Positions 61,101 to 64,000 of a stretch of 64,000 nt of DNA are shown here, one piece after another (positions within the stretch are counted from its first letter, which is position 1; each line of letters begins with the position of its first letter). The stretch lies in contig JAYYPW010000013.1 in the NCBI GenBank assembly GCA_036128855.1, forward strand, positions 142,673 through 206,672, given 5' to 3'. This DNA comes from JAYYPW01 sp036128855 (GTDB taxonomy: Bacteria > Pseudomonadota > Gammaproteobacteria > Comchoanobacterales > Comchoanobacteraceae). A program made the translations under genes and the position numbers. Under the pieces are notes generated by a model. The model was not told the DNA's origin. It was given only the letters and a program-made list of their open reading frames with translations, and made no database searches.

Positions 61101-64000
61101 GCCTTTATCGTTACACACCAGTCTAATTTTTGCAGACGTGCAAACACAAATGGCTTAAAGAGCTCAAGTGCCATGCGCTTTGGTATACCGCATTGATGTA
61201 GCTTCAATGTTGGGCCAACAACAATTACAGAACGACCTGAGTAGTCCACTCGCTTACCCAGTAGGTTTTGTCTAAAGCGACCACCCTTACCTTTGATCAT
61301 ATCTGCAAGTGATTTTAAAGCACGTTTATTCGTACCAGTAATAGCCCTGCCTCGACGACCATTGTCAAATAATGCATCAACAGCCTCTTGCAGCATACGC
61401 TTTTCATTGCGAACGATAATCTCTGGCGCAGACATCTCAAGCAATCTGCGTAAACGACTATTTCGATTTATTACTCGACGATACAGATCGTTTAAGTCAG
61501 AGGTAGCAAAACGACCGCCATCTAGTGGAACTAAAGGTCTTAGATCAGGTGGTAATACAGGCAGAACACTCATTATCATCCAATCTGGTTTATTTTCTGA
61601 CTTCTCTATCGCCTCAAGTACTCGCAAGCGTTTCATTAAACGTTTAAGTTTAGTTTCTGAGCTAGTTGTAATAACTTGATTCTTTATATCTTGAATTTCT
61701 TCGGGTAATGAAAGATTCATAAGTACCTTCTGAATCGCCTCAGCACCCATCATCGCTTCAAAATCATCGCCATATTGCTCTACAGCATCCAAGTAAGCCT
61801 CTTCTGATAAAAGTTGCTTATAACCTAGATCAGTAACCCCTGGATTTACAACCAAGTAAGCTTCGAAGTATAACACACGCTCGATATCTTTAAGGTTCAT
61901 ATCTAACAACAAACCAATGCGAGATGGTAGAGACTTCAAAAACCAAATATGTGCTACAGGGCAGGCAAGTTCGATGTGCCCCATACGCTCACGTCTAACC
62001 TTTGTCATTGTGACTTCAACACCACACTTCTCACATACAACCCCTCTGTGCTTCATACGCTTGTACTTACCACATAAACACTCATAATCCTTCACTGGTC
62101 CAAATATCTTGGCACAAAAAAGACCGTCACGTTCAGGTTTGAAAGTTCTATAATTGATCGTTTCTGGTTTTCTGACCTCACCGTAGGACATAGCACGTAT
62201 CTTCTCTGGAGATAATATACTAATACTGATACCCTGATCTTCAACCTGAGAAGCATCATCGCTGTCACCAAGATTAAAGACGTCCACAGATTTCTTTAAA
62301 TCTTCTTGCTCGAATTGAATATCTAAACCTAGAGAACGAACCTCTTTGACCATTACATTGAAAACTTCTGGTGTAGAAGAGTCTAGTACAAGTTTATTAT
62401 CAACGATGTTCTTATACATTTTTGTACGACCAGCTACATCATCGGATTTAACCGTCAACATCTCTTGTAATGTGTATGCTGCACCATAAGCTTGCAGTGC
62501 CCAAACTTCCATCTCACCAAAACGCTGGCCTCCAAATTGCGCTTTACCACCAAGTGGTTGCTGTGTGACAAGACTGTAAGATCCAGTTGAACGAGCATGC
62601 ATTTTCTCATCAACTAAATGATGTAGCTTGAGGATATATTTATAACCTACTGTCACTTCTCTATCAAAATACTCACCTGTTCGTCCATCAATAAGCCTTG
62701 TCTGTCCAGATTCTGGCAAGCCTGCTAAACGCAATAGCGATTTGATTTTACCATCAGAAGCTCCATCGAAAACAGGGCTAGCAAAGGGCACACCATGGCG
62801 GTATTGCGCAAGTGTTGAGTCTGGAAGAGAGGAAAAATCTACACTACAACCAGATCCAGCTAATTCTTTTACGCCTTCTAACACAGCAACTGCACCTGCA
62901 CGGTCACCTCTATCTAGACATGCACCTATGTTTTCACCTAGCTTCTTCGAAGCCCAACCTAAGTGCGTTTCGAGAATCTGACCTACATTCATACGTGAGG
63001 GTACACCCAATGGATTTAAAATGACATCCACAGGAGTTCCGTCTTCCATATACGGCATATCTTCTTCAGGAACAATCACAGAGACAACACCTTTGTTCCC
63101 GTGCCGTCCAGCCATCTTATCACCAGGCTGTAATTTTCTCTTGGTAGCAAGGAATACTTTAATTACTTTTATTACACCAGGAGGTAAATCATCACCACTG
63201 ATCAAGTTTTCTTGCTTTTTCGCAACTTGCTTATCAAATGTCTCCTTTAATGCAGCGTATTGTGTGACATACTCAGCAAACTGTGCTTGTAGTTGCTCAT
63301 CTGAAACTTCAAGAGTTAAAAGTTGGGTATCCAATAAACCTGTAAGTATCGCTTCAGTTAACACCGTACCGCGCTTTAACGTACCTGAAGATGCTTGTAA
63401 CTTCGCACCTATAAGCAGTCCGTAGATCGATTGTTTAATTACAGTTTGATTTTTAGTTAACTCAAGAAACTTCTGGGCTTTGAATTTTTTCATCGTTTCT
63501 TCGATAACATCAAGAGAACGCTGGTCACGTTCTGAACCTTCACGACAAAATATCTGCACATCGGTTACCACACCGTAGACACTTGGTGGTACGCGTAAAG
63601 AGCTGTCTTTAACATCGGAGGCTTTTTCGCCAAAAATTGCGCGTAAAAGCTTTTCCTCGGGAGTCAGTAGTGATTCACCCTTTGGCGTAACCTTACCAAC
63701 TAAGATATCACCAGGGCCTACCTTTGCCCCTACATGAATAATACCTGACTCATCTAATTTTGAGAGTGAATCCTCACCTACATTGGGAATATCGGCCGTG
63801 ATTTCTTCAGGACCTAGTTTAGTATCACGAGCTGTAGCACTAAGCTCCTGAACATGAATCGATGTAAAGCGGTCATCTTGAACAACTCGCTCAGAAATAA
63901 TTATAGAATCCTCAAAGTTATAACCATTCCAGGACATAAATGCCACTAATAAATTCTGACCTAATGAAAGCTCACCCAAGTCTGTTGATGAACCATCAGC
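58118..64000 (-). CDS. rpoBC: Fused RNA polymerase beta-beta' subunit (RpoB-RpoC), 5' end outside window
   Basis: One uninterrupted frame. The part at about 62300-64000 is RpoB from GELSLGQN (about E. coli residue 805) through GDKMAGRHGNKGV, GTPVDVILNPLGVPSRMN, HARSTGSYSLVTQQPLGGK and RFGEMEVWALQAYGAA to EVRSLGLDIQ. A linker (DVFNLGDSDDASQVEDQG) follows, then full RpoC from SPEKIRAMSYGEVRKPET to near 58118. RpoC has zinc site 1 (CLCGKYKRMKHRGVVCEKC), metal site NADFDGDTM, VIAAQSIGEPGTQLSMRT, trigger-loop and bridge regions, and zinc site 2 (CEQDFGICAKC). There is no stop between them. Known natural rpoBC fusions occur in Helicobacter/Wolinella and Wolbachia. Confidence 0.95.
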   Translation of the reverse strand, partial: ADGSSTDLGELSLGQNLLVAFMSWNGYNFEDSIIISERVVQDDRFTSIHVQELSATARDTKLGPEEITADIPNVGEDSLSKLDESGIIHVGAKVGPGDILVGKVTPKGESLLTPEEKLLRAIFGEKASDVKDSSLRVPPSVYGVVTDVQIFCREGSERDQRSLDVIEETMKKFKAQKFLELTKNQTVIKQSIYGLLIGAKLQASSGTLKRGTVLTEAILTGLLDTQLLTLEVSDEQLQAQFAEYVTQYAALKETFDKQVAKKQENLISGDDLPPGVIKVIKVFLATKRKLQPGDKMAGRHGNKGVVSVIVPEEDMPYMEDGTPVDVILNPLGVPSRMNVGQILETHLGWASKKLGENIGACLDRGDRAGAVAVLEGVKELAGSGCSVDFSSLPDSTLAQYRHGVPFASPVFDGASDGKIKSLLRLAGLPESGQTRLIDGRTGEYFDREVTVGYKYILKLHHLVDEKMHARSTGSYSLVTQQPLGGKAQFGGQRFGEMEVWALQAYGAAYTLQEMLTVKSDDVAGRTKMYKNIVDNKLVLDSSTPEVFNVMVKEVRSLGLDIQFEQEDLKKSVDVFNLGDSDDASQVEDQGISISILSPEKIRAMSYGEVRKPETINYRTFKPERDGLFCAKIFGPVKDYECLCGKYKRMKHRGVVCEKCGVEVTMTKVRRERMGHIELACPVAHIWFLKSLPSRIGLLLDMNLKDIERVLYFEAYLVVNPGVTDLGYKQLLSEEAYLDAVEQYGDDFEAMMGAEAIQKVLMNLSLPEEIQDIKNQVITTSSETKLKRLMKRLRVLEAIEKSENKPDWMIMSVLPVLPPDLRPLVPLDGGRFATSDLNDLYRRVINRNSRLRRLLEMSAPEIIVRNEKRMLQEAVDALFDNGRRGRAITGTNKRALKSLADMIKGKGGRFRQNLLGKRVDYSGRSVIVVGPTLKLHQCGIPKRMALELFKPFVFARLQKLDWCVTIKAAKQLVDDEDPIVWDVLEEVIREHPVLLNRAPTLHRLGIQAFEPTLVEGKAIQLHPLVCKAYNADFDGDTMSVHVPLTVEAQLEARCLMMSTNNILSPANGNPIIVPGHDVVLGLYYLTKHRINVPGEGATFASAEECRRAYYSGYVNLHAKVKVRLNPSDSQDDKDVKWVETTPGRVIFWEIIPSGIDFSLVNKTMKSSDISNVIHACVFTLGPKTTVVFADQFMYLGFKFATISGISIGLDDLQIPQSKYEIIGQGETAVREIEDQYSSGLLTSGERYNKIVDIWSHANSQVMKAMMESISIEPVLDKDGKEVMQDSFNSIFVMADSGARGSVNQMRQLVGMRGLMSKPDGSIIETPVTSNFREGLDVMQYFISTHGARKGLADTALKTASSGYLTRRLVDVAQDVVITSQDCGTERSLEIFPHIQGGEIVEPLRERVMGRVVAKDVIVDDQVVLARNTLVGEDEVNILEQHGVDRLHVRSPITCEQDFGICAKCYGRDLARGHMVNIGEAVGVIAAQSIGEPGTQLSMRTFHIGGAASRATAESSIQVRADGTVRLHDVKTIQHHQSKELIAISRSGVLAVLDKKGRECERYKIPYGASLKIKNQDAVKAGQTVAEWDPYTHPIISEVSGSVDFVDMVEGLTVSRQTDELTGLSTTVINKDLSLAKDSRPMVRLLDSSGNSVFHPGTQVPANYFLTPGAIVNLESGNMVGMGDVIARIPKEGYKTSDITGGLPRVSDIFEARRPKDAAILAEISGVVSMGKETKDKKRLVITAPNGDKYEELIPKWRSVTVFEGESVVKGEVLVDGPMDPHAILKLKGVIELARFIVDEVQDVYRLQGVGINDKHIEVVIRQMLRKVLISDSGDTSFLKGELVEYTTMKHENDKIREDLGESKTKFDPVLLGITKASLSTESFISAASFQETTRVFTESSLGGARDPLRGLKENVIVGRLIPAGTGFNQAHYDVANDFINIDNDQSSTPFTEQPSNQDGAV

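Overview
The window reads as chromosome of an AT-rich, host-associated gammaproteobacterium with a compact genome. The evidence is the classical gammaproteobacterial order metY(tRNA-fMet)-rimP-nusA-infB-rbfA-truB-rpsO-pnp, the argS-SPOR-hslV-hslU cluster, the str-S10-spc-alpha ribosomal superoperon, and an IcmH(DotU)/IcmF pair of the kind that stabilises type IVB (Dot/Icm) secretion systems. With several effector-like genes (OTU-type protease, degenerate eukaryotic-like kinase, large unknown proteins) this suggests a Legionellales-like or related intracellular bacterium. The exact lineage cannot be fixed from the window alone.

Layout. 1-4500 (+): tail of an unknown gene, argS, a SPOR-domain gene, hslV, hslU. 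4579-12749 (+): initiator tRNA, then the translation/transcription-factor operon ending in rpsO-pnp. 12776-14948 (+): an unknown membrane protein, ybaB, recR. 15077-18833 (+): icmH-icmF behind a good promoter. 18905-24787 (+): a PnuC-like transporter, an archaeal/eukaryal-type proS, a 639-aa unknown protein and a kinase-like protein. 24774-29530 (-): sdhE, dnaB, rplI, a DUF2232-like membrane protein, a fused rpsF-rpsR gene, rlmB. 29644-34849 (+): dacA, lipB, lipA, a DedA-PAP2 fusion, fabD. 34912-39547 (+): an acyl-CoA synthetase and two unknown membrane proteins. 39821-56296 (-): thirty ribosomal-cluster genes from rpsL to rplQ, with secY, rpoA and fusA but without tuf. 56496-57809 (-): an OTU-like protease gene. 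58118 to the window end (-): a single reading frame joining the C-terminal part of RpoB to a full-length RpoC.

The most striking points are two covalent fusions of proteins that are normally neighbours in one complex: RpoB-RpoC, and ribosomal proteins S6-S18. Around them are further departures in the core machinery: a long insertion in S7, a zinc-ribbon motif in a long-form S14, loss of tuf from the str operon, an unusual residue next to the RNA polymerase active-site motif, a non-E. coli-type ProRS and an initiator tRNA gene without encoded CCA. The effector-like genes lie at the seams between conserved housekeeping blocks, for example the OTU protease between rpoBC and rpsL.

Good sigma70-type promoters (17-bp spacing) were found by eye for rpsO-pnp, icmH-icmF, dnaB, rpsF/R-rplI, dacA-lipBA and the rpsL superoperon. 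The last carries a perfect 14-bp palindrome between its -35 and -10 elements. No IS element, phage, CRISPR array or rRNA gene was seen.
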